NCBI GenBank assembly: GCA_003218945.1
Contig: QHPE01000151.1
Location: 13,445 to 72,140, forward strand
Source of the DNA: Verrucomicrobiota bacterium
GTDB lineage: Bacteria > Verrucomicrobiota > Verrucomicrobiia > Chthoniobacterales > UBA10450
Direction: 5' to 3'
Length of the DNA stretch: 58,696 nt
The notes beneath the pieces were generated by a model. That model did not search any database. It was given only the letters and a program-made list of their open reading frames with translations, and was not told the DNA's origin. Made by a program: the position numbers and the translations under genes. The stretch's first letter is position 1. Each line of letters starts with the position of its first letter. Below, one piece after another: positions 9,045 through 18,296 of this stretch.

Positions 9045-9101
9045 GGCTAGCGCTCCGCTTTCCACGGGTGATTTAGAAGACAGCCGATGCACCTGCCCTA
9101 C
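9041..9101. repeat. GTAG...CTAC hairpin element between convergent genes
   Basis: Ends in perfect inverted heptamers GTAGGGC (9041-9047) and GCCCTAC (9095-9101). The TAG in the left end is the stop of the coiled-coil gene, and the CTA in the right end is the stop (TAG on the minus strand) of the desaturase gene. Likely also a bidirectional terminator. Confidence 0.7.
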
Positions 9102-10063
9102 AAGATCGCTTCCGCCCGTTCCGTCTTTGCACCGTGCTCTCCACGCTTCGGCAAATCGGGATCCAGGAAGCCGAGCATGTGCGCGCGACGGATCGTACGG
9201 ACGCCTTCCTGCTTCTGCAGCTGCTCGATGCTGCGGCGGAATTTTTCCATCTTGGTCCAATGTACTTTGGGACGGAAATGGTGCTCTGCGTGATAACCGT
9301 TGTAGAAAAACAACCAGTTGTAAATTTTTCCGTAGCTGCTGACTCCCCACGCAATCGGCTTCTCAGGGTTGGCCCCGTAATGGCGATAGTACCCGTTCAA
9401 ATAACTGAAACAATGGCCGAGATACCAGAACGGCAGGAAAAACAAAATGAATCGCCAGTTGATGAAGTGAATTGGATTCGTCGGAACGACAATCGCCATC
9501 ACTAAAAGCGTCGTTGCGAACGCAGCCAACTCGAGTTTACCCCAGAAATCATCGCCGTTGTTGCGTTTTCGCAATTCTTTTCGGATCGCGCCCACATCAT
9601 CGCGGAAGAAACTTAAGAAAACATAGCTCCACGGATTTTCCGCTTCGCCATCATCTCCGTGGCGGTAAATCGACAGCCAATCGATGGTGTCTCCATTTTC
9701 ATCCTGCCGATCCGAGTTTCCCTTGTGATGCTGCATATGCACCGCGTCGTACATCGTTTGCGAAAAACAGCAGGCGATGGATTGCGTGACTCCAAAGAGC
9801 CGATTGAGCAGTCCCGAGCGGAAGAACGGGTTGTGAATGAAATTGTGCCCCACCCCGTTGATGTTCGCGTTGATCATTAGCGAATAAACGAACCCGAGAA
9901 CCAGCATCGCCCAGAGCGGCGTGTGCGGAAACACAAAATACAGGCCCAAAAGATAGGCGAGATGGAAAAGACCCGCGGCCGTCGGGATAGCGTCCCAGCG
10001 CGTGTGCGCGAAAAGCTTTGAACTTGTAGTCGGCCGTTCTATTCGGATCACGTCAGCATTCAT
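9098..10063 (-). CDS. Membrane fatty acid desaturase
   Basis: 321-residue di-iron membrane desaturase. The three histidine boxes are present: HNFIH near residue 70, HMQHH near 108, and HAEHH near 258. Paired transmembrane helices flank them (LFHLAYLLGLYFVF, LWAMLVLGFVYSLM, FILFFLPFWYLGHCF). It introduces a double bond into lipid acyl chains or hydroxylates a related lipid; beta-carotene hydroxylase-like enzymes share the boxes, so the substrate is open. I start at ATG 10063; the open frame runs 49 codons further upstream into the prs coding region, which is unlikely to be translated. Divergent from prs. Confidence 0.88.
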   Translation of the reverse strand: MNADVIRIERPTTSSKLFAHTRWDAIPTAAGLFHLAYLLGLYFVFPHTPLWAMLVLGFVYSLMINANINGVGHNFIHNPFFRSGLLNRLFGVTQSIACCFSQTMYDAVHMQHHKGNSDRQDENGDTIDWLSIYRHGDDGEAENPWSYVFLSFFRDDVGAIRKELRKRNNGDDFWGKLELAAFATTLLVMAIVVPTNPIHFINWRFILFFLPFWYLGHCFSYLNGYYRHYGANPEKPIAWGVSSYGKIYNWLFFYNGYHAEHHFRPKVHWTKMEKFRRSIEQLQKQEGVRTIRRAHMLGFLDPDLPKRGEHGAKTERAEAIL

Positions 10064-10164
10064 CGGGGGAAAAGTTCGAACAAAAATATTCGCCACAGAA
10101 AGTGCGCTTGGCAAGTTTGAGGATTGCCAACGCCCTTTCTCGCTGGCTAAGTTAGGCGCTCTCG

Positions 10165-11139
10165 ATGTTTGCGCTCCAACCTGAATTAAAAGTCTTCGCC
10201 GGCTCCGCAAACCGCGATTTGGCGGAGCGAATTTGCAAATACATAGGCGCGCCTCTGGGACAGGCGACGATAAGCTCGTTTCCCGATGGCGAGACGTACG
10301 TCAGGATCGAGGAGAACATTCGCGGGCACGATGTGTTTATCGTCCAGCCAACTTGTCCACCGACTAATCAACATTTGATGGAACTGCTGATCATGGTGGA
10401 CGCGGCGCGGCGCGCCAGCGCTGATCGGATCACCGCTGTCATTCCATTTTTCGGTTATGCGCGACAGGACCGCAAGGATCAACCACGCGTCCCGATCACG
10501 GCGAAACTCGTGGCTAATTTGCTGCACGCCGCCGGAGTGAATCGCGTTCTCACCATGGACCTGCACGCACAACAGGTGCAAGGGTTTTTCGATATCCCGG
10601 TGGACCACCTTTATTCGTTACCGGTCTTGATCAGATATTTGCGCAAAACGCTGACGGGCAAAACAACTGTAATTTCTCCTGATCTGGGCGGGCTGAAAAT
10701 GGCGTCGGCTTATGCGGAGGCGCTTGGCGCGAATCTGGCGATTGTGGCGAAGGAACGCAAAAGCGCCACTGAGACCGAAGCGCTCTACCTGATTGGCGAC
10801 GTGGAAAATCGCGATGTGTTGATGGTGGATGATCTCACTGAGACGGCGGGCACCCTTACCTCGGCAGCTGCGATAGTAAAAAAGCACGGCGCGCGCAATA
10901 TTTACGCCGGTGTGGCGCATGCGGTGCTGGTGGATGTGGCCATTCGGCGGTTGCAAAAATCCGAAATTACAGAATTAGTAACGACCAACAGCACGCCGGT
11001 GCGCACTGTTGACGGATTTAAGGTCACCGTGCTCTGCGTCTCCGAGCTTCTCGGAGAAGGCATCAAACGGATTCACAACGACGAATCGGTGTCGTCGCTG
11101 TTCAACATCGAGAACGAAAAAAATGGCAAAACAAGTTAA
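10165..11139 (+). CDS. prs: Ribose-phosphate pyrophosphokinase (PRPP synthetase)
   Basis: 324-residue cytosolic enzyme making PRPP from ribose 5-phosphate and ATP, feeding purine, pyrimidine, His and Trp synthesis. Seen: N-terminal KVFAGSANRDLAERI; the catalytic region FFGYARQDRKDQPRVPITAK (near 93-112); the divalent-cation signature MDLHAQQVQGFFDIPVDHL near 131-149; and the PRPP-binding loop VDDLTETAGT, where most family members have DDMxDTAGT. Length is normal (about 315). It overlaps rplY by 17 bp, so the two are translationally coupled; prs and rplY are often adjacent in bacteria. Confidence 0.96.
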   Translation: MFALQPELKVFAGSANRDLAERICKYIGAPLGQATISSFPDGETYVRIEENIRGHDVFIVQPTCPPTNQHLMELLIMVDAARRASADRITAVIPFFGYARQDRKDQPRVPITAKLVANLLHAAGVNRVLTMDLHAQQVQGFFDIPVDHLYSLPVLIRYLRKTLTGKTTVISPDLGGLKMASAYAEALGANLAIVAKERKSATETEALYLIGDVENRDVLMVDDLTETAGTLTSAAAIVKKHGARNIYAGVAHAVLVDVAIRRLQKSEITELVTTNSTPVRTVDGFKVTVLCVSELLGEGIKRIHNDESVSSLFNIENEKNGKTS

Positions 11140-11833
11140 GCTCAAAGCAGAACCGCGGGCGGAGATGGGACGCTCCGCTGTGCGCAAACTCAGAGCGCGC
11201 GGATTCATCCCGGCTGTCATCTACGGAGGCAACGACGAACCACAACCGCTGCAAGTCGCCGCCCGGGACATCAATGCCATGATGAGTCAGGCCTCCGGAG
11301 AAAACGTGCTGGTCGAGCTCGAAATTGGCGACGATGGACAAACCCGCACGGCGCTTGTGCAGGAGGTGCAGCACTCGCCTGTCGGTGGGGACATTCGTCA
11401 CGTGGATTTTCACGCAATCTCAATGGATCAGATGATTGAAGCCGAAGTGCCGCTCGAACCCGTCGGCACCGCAATCGGAGTGAAAACTTTCGGCGGATTG
11501 CTCGAACAAAGCCTGCGCGCCTTGGCGATTGAATGTCTCCCGGGCGATTTACCGGACCGGATCACGGTTGACGTTTCGCAACTGAATATCGGCGATGCCA
11601 TTCACGTCCGTGACATTCAACTTCCGCCGGGAGTAACGCCAAAAGTACAACTCGATCTGACGGCGTTCTCAGTGCTGGAGCCTGTGGTGGAGGAAGAACG
11701 AGCACCGACGGAAACAGAAGCCGCAGCCGCAGGACCGGAAGTGATCACGGAGAAAAAGGAAGAGGGCGAAGCCGGTGCCGCGTCTGCTCCTGCTGCAAAA
11801 GAAAAGGCTCCAAAGGAGAAAGAGAAAAAATAA
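11123..11833 (+). CDS. rplY: 50S ribosomal protein L25, long (CTC) form
   Basis: 236-residue L25/CTC-family protein that binds 5S rRNA. The N-terminal L25 domain (KLKAEPRAEMGRSAVRKLRA, GFIPAVIYGG) covers about residues 1-95 and the C-terminal beta domain follows to about 190; the last 45 residues are a low-complexity Glu/Ala/Lys tail. The ATG at 11123 lies inside the end of prs. The longer open frame from 11009 is only the shadow of prs. First of the rplY-pth-rpsF-ssb group, though a 356-bp gap separates it from pth. Confidence 0.94.
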   Translation: MAKQVKLKAEPRAEMGRSAVRKLRARGFIPAVIYGGNDEPQPLQVAARDINAMMSQASGENVLVELEIGDDGQTRTALVQEVQHSPVGGDIRHVDFHAISMDQMIEAEVPLEPVGTAIGVKTFGGLLEQSLRALAIECLPGDLPDRITVDVSQLNIGDAIHVRDIQLPPGVTPKVQLDLTAFSVLEPVVEEERAPTETEAAAAGPEVITEKKEEGEAGAASAPAAKEKAPKEKEKK

Positions 11834-11853
11834 TCCATTTTCGATCTTCGGTT

Positions 11854-12039
11854 TTGGATTTTCGCTTACGACCGCGAGCGGTGGCCAGGAACGCGCAACA
11901 GCTTGGAATGTACTATTTTTACAATATTCCGTTAGGTGATTACTATTTGGAAGTTTGGACTTCCAACCCGCCCAAAACATACCCATTCAAAATCACAGGC
12001 TCGCCTTATCATGATCTGCCACGGATTCCGATTAATTAG
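11854..12039 (+). pseudogene. Possible fragment of an exported carboxypeptidase-regulatory-like protein
   Basis: 61-codon open frame in the 356-bp gap between rplY and pth. The second half reads MYYFYNIPLGDYYLEVWTS and ITGSPYHDLPRIPI, which resembles the end of beta-sandwich domains of the carboxypeptidase-regulatory kind (F-x-x-I-P-x-G-x-Y-x-L-E-V). The first half looks non-coding. No signal peptide and no ribosome-binding site seen. Probably a gene remnant. The rest of the gap to pth contains a perfect 16-bp palindrome at 12141-12156. Confidence 0.3.
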
Positions 12040-12189
12040 CTGCGCCGAAAGCGGGGCGAGACATCAGCGTTAATCCTGCAAATCTATTGCAATCTGGGTG
12101 TCGATCTGCCGTTTCACCTTTTGCGATTTTGCGATACCGGCGCGCCGATCGGCGCGTTACGAGGTTTATTGATTGGCGGAGAAATTAAT

Positions 12190-12780
12190 ATGGACGCAGA
12201 CATAGAAGCGCGTTCTCAAATCCGGCTCATCGCCGGTCTCGGAAATCCCGACCCGGAGTACGCGGCCACGCGGCACAACATCGGGTTCCTGGTGGTCGAT
12301 AAGCTGGCTGCGCAGTTTGGATCGACTTGGGAGAAGTCGGGAAAATGGGATGCCCTCTCCACAAAATGTGGAGCTGTGCTTCTGGTTAGGCCGTTGGCCT
12401 TTATGAATCGCAGCGGCTACCCGCTGTTGGCAGTTGCACAGTTTTACAAGATCGAACCGCAACAAAGCCTGATCGTGCTGGATGATCTTGCTCTGCCTCT
12501 GGGTCGTCTTCGCTTACGCGAGCGAGGAGGATCAGGCGGCCACAACGGCTTAGAGTCGGTTATCGCCCAGTTCGGGACAGAAGAGATCCCCCGTTTGCGC
12601 GTCGGGATCGGAGCTGCGCCTACTGAGGGATCTGTTGATTATGTGCTCAGCCGATTCTTTGATGAAGAAAAGCCGATCGTTAGAGCAAGCATCGATCGCG
12701 CGGTGGAAGCTTTGAAATGCGCAATTGACAACGGTCTCGTTTCAGCCATGAACACATTTAACAAATCCGAGGAAATATGA
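12190..12780 (+). CDS. pth: Peptidyl-tRNA hydrolase
   Basis: 196-residue cytosolic enzyme that frees tRNA from prematurely dropped peptidyl-tRNA. Family motifs: GLGNPDPEYAATRHNIGF near residues 15-32 with the catalytic His in TRHN; FMNRSGYPLL near 74; and LDDLALPLGRLRLRERGGSGGHNGLES near 97-122. Length is normal. I start at ATG 12190, with GGCGGAG upstream as ribosome-binding site. Its stop overlaps the rpsF start by 4 bp (ATGA), so the pair is coupled. Confidence 0.95.
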   Translation: MDADIEARSQIRLIAGLGNPDPEYAATRHNIGFLVVDKLAAQFGSTWEKSGKWDALSTKCGAVLLVRPLAFMNRSGYPLLAVAQFYKIEPQQSLIVLDDLALPLGRLRLRERGGSGGHNGLESVIAQFGTEEIPRLRVGIGAAPTEGSVDYVLSRFFDEEKPIVRASIDRAVEALKCAIDNGLVSAMNTFNKSEEI

Positions 12781-13106
12781 ATCGTTATTATGAAGCGCTG
12801 CTGGTGTTAAATACGCAGGCCAAAGAGGAAAATGTAAAAGAAATGATTGAACGTCTGGAATCCGAGTTTCAGAAGGAAGGCGCTCGTGTCGAGCAGGTGC
12901 AAAAGATGGACAAGCGCCAGTTTTCCTACGCGGCCGGGTCGCTGGATTCCGGTTATTACGTGAACTTCATTTTGAACGCCGATCCTGGTGCAATTATTCG
13001 GCTGAGGTCAAAGTTCAGACTCGACCCGGACGTTTATCGCCAGCACTACCAGCGCCTTGACGAGAAAAAAGAGAAAGCCCCGAAAAAAGTGGTAAAAGCG
13101 AAGTGA
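12777..13106 (+). CDS. rpsF: 30S ribosomal protein S6
   Basis: 109-residue small-subunit protein. It opens MNRYYEALLVLNTQAKEENV and has the typical KMDKRQFSYAAGSLDSGYYV and DPDVYRQHYQRLDEK segments. It starts inside the pth stop codon. In many bacteria S6 is followed by ssb, rpsR and rplI; here ssb follows after 18 bp, but rpsR (S18) and rplI (L9) are absent from the block. Confidence 0.95.
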   Translation: MNRYYEALLVLNTQAKEENVKEMIERLESEFQKEGARVEQVQKMDKRQFSYAAGSLDSGYYVNFILNADPGAIIRLRSKFRLDPDVYRQHYQRLDEKKEKAPKKVVKAK

Positions 13107-13124
13107 TTTCGTTATAAGCCCGAC

Positions 13125-13562
13125 ATGGCCAATCTCAACAAAGTTCTCCTGCTCGGCAATGTCACACGCGATCCTGAGGTGCGTTACACGCCGAAAGGCA
13201 GCGCTGTCTGCGACCTTGGAATTGCCGTAAACCGTGCTTACACCACCGACAGTGGCGAGAAGCGCGAGGAAGTCACATTTGTGGATGTCACGCTCTGGGG
13301 ACGAACAGCGGAGGTGGCCAGTGAGTACCTGAAAAAGGGCAGACCGGTTTTCATCGAAGGCCGGCTGCAAATGGACACATGGGACGACAAGCAGACTGGG
13401 CAAAAACGCTCAAGGCTTCGGGTAGTGGCCGAGAACATGCAACTGCTGGGAGGTCGTCCTCCAGGCGGGGCGGCCGACGCGACCGGAGAAATCCGGCAAC
13501 CCGGCGCGGCATCTAAATCAGCCGCGACATCCGAGCCGGACGAAGACGAGATTCCGTTTTAG
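13125..13562 (+). CDS. ssb: Single-stranded DNA-binding protein
   Basis: 145-residue SSB. The OB fold covers residues 1-107: NKVLLLGNVTRDPEVRYTPK, FVDVTLWGRTAEVASEYLKK, VFIEGRLQMDTWDDKQTG. It is followed by a short Gly/Ala/Pro linker and the acidic tip DEDEIPF, which recruits partner proteins such as RecQ, DNA polymerase III chi and the recombination machinery. Sits between rpsF and dprA; a hairpin element (13564-13623) starts one base after its stop. Confidence 0.96.
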   Translation: MANLNKVLLLGNVTRDPEVRYTPKGSAVCDLGIAVNRAYTTDSGEKREEVTFVDVTLWGRTAEVASEYLKKGRPVFIEGRLQMDTWDDKQTGQKRSRLRVVAENMQLLGGRPPGGAADATGEIRQPGAASKSAATSEPDEDEIPF

Positions 13563-13563
13563 T

Positions 13564-13623
13564 GTAGTGCGAGCCTCTGGCTTGCGCCGTTCGATAGAAT
13601 CGCAAGCGGGACGCTTGCGCCAC
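13564..13623. repeat. GTAG-type hairpin element between ssb and dprA
   Basis: Two GC-rich 23-nt arms (13564-13586 and 13601-13623) are about 75% complementary over their length. The right arm is itself a perfect hairpin with three-base loop: CGCAAGCG-GGA-CGCTTGCG. The left arm is CGAGCC-TCT-GGCTTG. The same pattern recurs at 22546-22603. Confidence 0.75.
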
Positions 13624-13630
13624 CTTTCTC

Positions 13631-14731
13631 ATGAACGCGACTGAAGCGTGCATTGCGCTGAACATGCTGCCGACCGTCGGGCCGGTGCGATTACGCAAGC
13701 TGCTTGAGGTTTTTCAAGAACCGCAACAAATCCTCGCCGCCAAACGTAGCGAACTTCGCAACGTGGAAGGGATCGGTAACGAAGTTGCCGATCAAATTTC
13801 CAACTGGCAATCAACCGTTGATCTTTCCGCGGAGCTTCAGCGCGTCCGCGATTTCGGAGCGACCGTAATTACGCAGCAATCGCCTTCGTACCCGCCGTCG
13901 CTGCGCCAGATCCATGCGCCGCCGATTGTGCTCTACGTCTGGGGTGAACTCCAGGAACGCGATTATCACGCTATCGGTGTCATCGGCGCGCGACGCACGA
14001 CGCATTACGGGACGGAATCGGCCAAGAAGCTGGCTTATCAACTTGCTTACGCAGGTCTGACTGTGATCAGCGGATTGGCTCGCGGCATTGATACGGCTGC
14101 TCACCAGGGTGCGCTCGCCGCGAAAGGCCGCACGATCGCGGTTATCGGTTCTGGATTAGCGAGACTGTATCCACCGGAGAACAGGCCTTTAGCAGAAAAA
14201 ATCCGCAGCGGAAATGGCGCGGTAGTTTCTGAGTTTTCAATGGATATCGAACCAGATCGACAAACGTTTCCGATGCGCAACCGCATTATTTCGGGCTGGA
14301 GCCATGGGACTCTCGTCGTGGAAGCCGGCCTGAACAGCGGCGCGCTTATCACAGCGGCGCAAGCGCTGGAACAAGGGCGCGCGGTGTATGCTGTCCCTGG
14401 CCATATCAATGCACCGAGTGCAATGGGATCAAACCGACTGATTCAACAAGGCGCCAAACTGGTCATGGACGCATCGGATATTCTTGAAGATTTGGAGATT
14501 CTATTGCCCGAGGCGAAACCGTCGCCGGAAACCGCGGCTCGTCCCTTGCCGCCGCTCTCAGACGAAGAACGCCGAGTTTACGACGCCATTGATGCAACCG
14601 AGACCGCTATCGACGAAATTGCCGCGCGGAGCGAATTGGCAAGCGCAGCCGTTTCATCTACACTGCTACGGCTCGAACTCAAACATCTGGTCAAACAGTT
14701 GCCTGGAAAATACTTCGTAAAGCTTGGCTAA
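13631..14731 (+). CDS. dprA: DNA-processing protein DprA (Smf)
   Basis: 366-residue protein that loads RecA on incoming single-stranded DNA during natural transformation. An N-terminal helix-hairpin-helix region (LRNVEGIGNEVADQIS) is followed by the Rossmann-like DNA_processg_A domain with GVIGARRTTHYGT, ISGLARGIDTAAHQGAL, AVIGSGLARLYPPEN and the signature FPMRNRIISG. A C-terminal winged helix (EERRVYDAIDATETAIDEIA) ends the protein. No comE/comM genes are in the window. The short 5' gap holds a hairpin element, so it may be transcribed separately from ssb. Confidence 0.95.
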   Translation: MNATEACIALNMLPTVGPVRLRKLLEVFQEPQQILAAKRSELRNVEGIGNEVADQISNWQSTVDLSAELQRVRDFGATVITQQSPSYPPSLRQIHAPPIVLYVWGELQERDYHAIGVIGARRTTHYGTESAKKLAYQLAYAGLTVISGLARGIDTAAHQGALAAKGRTIAVIGSGLARLYPPENRPLAEKIRSGNGAVVSEFSMDIEPDRQTFPMRNRIISGWSHGTLVVEAGLNSGALITAAQALEQGRAVYAVPGHINAPSAMGSNRLIQQGAKLVMDASDILEDLEILLPEAKPSPETAARPLPPLSDEERRVYDAIDATETAIDEIAARSELASAAVSSTLLRLELKHLVKQLPGKYFVKLG

Positions 14732-14815
14732 CCAGAGAGTCACTGCTATGCCAAGTGTGACTCGTTTCTGGCCTGACTTGCAAATCCGCTGTAACTGAGT
14801 TCGATTGCTGCCCCC

Positions 14816-17704
14816 ATGTCTAAATCCCTCATCATAACTGAGAAGCCTTCAGTCGCCGGCGACATCGCTAAGGCGCTCGGCGGCTTCAAAAAAGGCAAGG
14901 ACTACTACGAGAACGAGGAATATCTGATCTCGTGGGCGGTAGGTCATCTTTTGGAGCTCGCTGTGCCAGCTTCAATGAAGGAGCAGGACAAATGGGACAT
15001 GAAGAAACTGCCGATCATGCCTCCGGAGTTCGCACTTGAGCCGGCGGAAAAAATGAGCGGTCGCGTCGGTGTGCTGCGAAAGCTAATCCGAGACAAAAAT
15101 GTTTCTGAGATCATCAATGCCTGCGACGCGGGCCGGGAAGGTGAACTGATCTTCCGCTACATTGTCCAATATGCCGGGACCAAAAAGCCCATCAGACGTC
15201 TCTGGCTGCAATCGATGACGCCGGAGGCCATCCGCGACGGGTTTGCGCGACTGCGCAGCGACGCGGAGATGCAACCACTGGCGAGCGCGGCGCGAAGCCG
15301 CAACGAGGCGGATTGGCTGGTAGGCATCAACGCCACGCGCGCATTTACGCTGCGACTTAGCGGCGGACGCGGCAGCACTGTCACTTCGCTGGGGCGAGTG
15401 CAGACACCAACGCTGGCCATCATCGTCGATCGCGAGAACAAGATTAAGGAATTCAAGCCGCGCGAGCTGAATGAGATCATCGGCACATTCCAAGCTAAAA
15501 CTGGCGAATATTCAGGCCGATGGTTCGACGAAGCGTTTAGCAAAGAAGAGAGCGAGATCGAGAGAACAAAAAGAGTGCTAACGCGCCTGCAATTAAATTT
15601 GCCGGATGCCGAGCAACGGCTTGGTCCCGCGAGCGGATCCCTCTGGGAAGAACACCGCACTGCCTCCCGACTGTGGCATCGTGAAATCGCCGAGGCGATT
15701 CAGCGCAAGCGCTTCGGCAAAGAAGGCGTCGTCGAGCTGGAGGAAAAAAAGCCCAGCACCCAGATCGCTCCGCAGTTGTATGATCTCACGAGCTTGCAGC
15801 GCGAAGCAAACAGCCGTTTCGGTTTCTCCGCGAAGCGCACTTTGCAAATCGCGCAGGCGCTCTACGAGAGACATAAAGCTATCACCTACCCGCGCACAGA
15901 TTCTCGCGCACTGCCTGAGGATTACATGCCGACCGTGAAAGCGACGTTGAGCAAGCTCGAAAATCCATTCGCGCGCAGAGTCCTCGACAATAACTGGGTC
16001 AAGCCTAACAAACGCATCTTTAACGACGCGAAGATAGGCGACCATTTCGCAATCATTCCAACCGACACCGTCCCGCGTTCACTCGATAACAACGAGCAGG
16101 CGATTTTCGAAATGGTGACCAAGCGCTTCGTGGCCGTGTTTTTCCCACCGGCACAATACGAGAACACGACACGGATTACCCGAGTAGAGGACGAGCCGTT
16201 CAAGACAGAAGGCAAAATCATGGTGGCACCCGGATGGCTCGAGGTCTATGGCCGCGAAACCACGGGCGACAAACCGGAAGAAAACCTGCCGGCGGTTCAG
16301 CGGGGCGAACGCGTCGAAATCGTTCGGGTTGAAATCAACACGGAACAGAGCCGGCCGCCTGTTCGTTATAACGAGGGCACGATACTCAGCGCGATGGAAG
16401 GGGCGGGCAAACTCGTGGACGACGAAGAACTGCGCGACGCCATGAAGGAGAAAGGCCTCGGCACTCCGGCCACGCGCGCCTCAATCATCGAAACGCTGAT
16501 TTCAGCTCATTATCTGACCCGGCAAGGGAAGGAGCTTCAGCCGACGGCTAAGGCCATCCAGACGATCATGCTCCTGAAAAGCGCGGTGCCGGAATTGACG
16601 AGCCCGGAGCTGACAGGCGAATGGGAATTTCGCCTGCGCGAAATCGAGCATCGCAAGCTCACGCGTGACGCGTTCATGCGGGACATCCGGGACCTAACGA
16701 AGGACATCGTCGGCAAAGCCAAGCATTTTCATCCCGACGAGCACATGTCCGACACCGAGCCGTTTGGACAATGCCCGAAGTGCGGTTCGCCGATCGCGGA
16801 GCGGTTCAAAAGTTTTACCTGCACCAATGAAGACTGCGATTTTACGATCTGGAAAACCATCGCCGGCCGATTACTGAGCCGCGACGAATTCGAGACGCTC
16901 GTCCGCGACAAACAGATCGGACCACTTGGCGGCTTTCGCAGCAGAAAAGGCAAACGGTTTCATGCTGCGCTTAAATTGAGCGACGATTTCAAGGCAGAGT
17001 TTGATTTCGGCCCAAACGGACAGGAGAACGGCGCGACTCAGCAGGTGGATTTTTCTGCACAGGAGCCGCTGGGCAAATGTCCGAAATGCGGCGGACGCAT
17101 TTTCGAATCCGGAATGAGCTACGTCTGCGAAAATTCAGTCGGCCCAAACAAGACGTGCGATTTCCGATCAGGCAAAGTGATCCTGCAACGACCGATCGAG
17201 AGCGAACAGTTGAAGAAATTGCTCGCGACCGGGAAAACTGATTTGCTTGAACGATTCATTTCTCGAAAGGGCAGACCGTTCAAAGCATTTCTCGTGTTGA
17301 CGGATAAGAAAGACGTCGGCTTCGAATTCGAGAAGCGCGATCCGAAGGCGAAGAAGGAACGAAAACCCAAGGAGCAGGCTCCGAAAATTGATTTCACAGG
17401 AAGAGAACCGGTTGGCGAATGTCCAGTGTGCGGTGGAAAAATTTATGAAACGGACGCTGCTTACATTTGCGAGCACTCACAGGCCGACCGTAAGTCGTGC
17501 AAATTCAAGCTCAGCAAAACCATCCTCGGCCGCGACATTCCAAAACAACAGGCACAGAAACTTCTCACCACCGGAAAAACCGATCTCCTCGAAGGGTTCA
17601 TTTCAAAACGAGGCCGCCCATTTTCCGCGTTTCTGAAATTGGACGACGGCAAAGTCGCTTTTGAGTTTCCGGAGAAGCCTGCGCCAGCTACAGAATCCAA
17701 GTAA
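14816..17704 (+). CDS. topB: Type IA DNA topoisomerase, TopoIII-like with three C-terminal zinc ribbons
   Basis: 962-residue type IA topoisomerase that relaxes or decatenates DNA. The N-terminal Toprim domain opens SLIITEKPSVAGDIAKALGG and has the acidic DAGREGELIFRYI motif. The active-site tyrosine lies in ITYPRTDSRALPEDY at about residue 358. The C-terminus carries three copies of a CxxC zinc ribbon (about 653, 755 and 868), each followed by a topoisomerase C-terminal repeat (GRLLSRDEFETLV, SEQLKKLLATGKTDLLE, QQAQKLLTTGKTDLLEG). The E-K-P-S start and early YPRTDS fit the TopoIII side of the family; calling it topA is the alternative. Follows dprA after 84 bp, as topA does in many bacteria. 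Confidence 0.88.
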   Translation: MSKSLIITEKPSVAGDIAKALGGFKKGKDYYENEEYLISWAVGHLLELAVPASMKEQDKWDMKKLPIMPPEFALEPAEKMSGRVGVLRKLIRDKNVSEIINACDAGREGELIFRYIVQYAGTKKPIRRLWLQSMTPEAIRDGFARLRSDAEMQPLASAARSRNEADWLVGINATRAFTLRLSGGRGSTVTSLGRVQTPTLAIIVDRENKIKEFKPRELNEIIGTFQAKTGEYSGRWFDEAFSKEESEIERTKRVLTRLQLNLPDAEQRLGPASGSLWEEHRTASRLWHREIAEAIQRKRFGKEGVVELEEKKPSTQIAPQLYDLTSLQREANSRFGFSAKRTLQIAQALYERHKAITYPRTDSRALPEDYMPTVKATLSKLENPFARRVLDNNWVKPNKRIFNDAKIGDHFAIIPTDTVPRSLDNNEQAIFEMVTKRFVAVFFPPAQYENTTRITRVEDEPFKTEGKIMVAPGWLEVYGRETTGDKPEENLPAVQRGERVEIVRVEINTEQSRPPVRYNEGTILSAMEGAGKLVDDEELRDAMKEKGLGTPATRASIIETLISAHYLTRQGKELQPTAKAIQTIMLLKSAVPELTSPELTGEWEFRLREIEHRKLTRDAFMRDIRDLTKDIVGKAKHFHPDEHMSDTEPFGQCPKCGSPIAERFKSFTCTNEDCDFTIWKTIAGRLLSRDEFETLVRDKQIGPLGGFRSRKGKRFHAALKLSDDFKAEFDFGPNGQENGATQQVDFSAQEPLGKCPKCGGRIFESGMSYVCENSVGPNKTCDFRSGKVILQRPIESEQLKKLLATGKTDLLERFISRKGRPFKAFLVLTDKKDVGFEFEKRDPKAKKERKPKEQAPKIDFTGREPVGECPVCGGKIYETDAAYICEHSQADRKSCKFKLSKTILGRDIPKQQAQKLLTTGKTDLLEGFISKRGRPFSAFLKLDDGKVAFEFPEKPAPATESK

Positions 17705-18296
17705 GCTCAAACCGGTTAGCCGGTAGGGCGCGACCGAAGCCTGCTCGCCGGGGCGAGGGCGCGCCGATCGCACGAGCTGCGCGAGCGCTGCCCAAACTAC
17801 GCCGGCGGGTAAGTGGCGCGGCTGAGACTTAAGGCGTGAGGCGCAAACACATGCCGAAAGCAATTGTGCAACAGGCTGGTGCACAAAGTTCCGCCGTTTT
17901 CTTTGCTGGCATTAAAAGCCGCGTTCGCACCGCGCAAGTTAAGGCTGCTCTCGCCGCCAACGCTTCCGAGTTCGGCGAATAAAACTGTGGCGGCAGCCGT
18001 GTCGGCTGCGAAATCAACCCACGTAGGCAGCACGCCTGCCACTACAGCGAGACATCCGTCGACCGCGGGACGGATGGGGACCAAGCCGCCGGGACGCGAG
18101 CGAGATGGACGAGCAGGCGCTCGGCCTACTGAGCCGGGCGGCAAAGGAGTCAATATGACCAGTCGCCCGGCGACTGCGTAACGGAGGAGGACACGCTCTA
18201 ACCAAACCCAAACCCTAACTCAGCCAAAACCTATGAACTAACAACATTCTTACCGCACTTGACTCCCTCATAGGGGTTAGATGCAGCACTTTGTGA
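17705..18296. other. Gene-poor stretch with hairpin elements
   Basis: About 590 bp with no convincing gene on either strand. It contains a GGTAGGGCGCG run (17721), a hairpin GCAGCCG-TGT-CGGCTGC (17993-18009), and a GTAGGC...CACTAC element (18023-18045). The open frames here mostly read through these hairpins. The right end (18200-18240) has an ACCAAACCCAAACCCTAAC run of unknown meaning. Confidence 0.5.

Noticed and set aside
17797-18181. Open frames on both strands after the topoisomerase gene
   Set aside because: They run through GTAG-type hairpins and have Arg/Pro/Ala-rich, non-protein-like composition.
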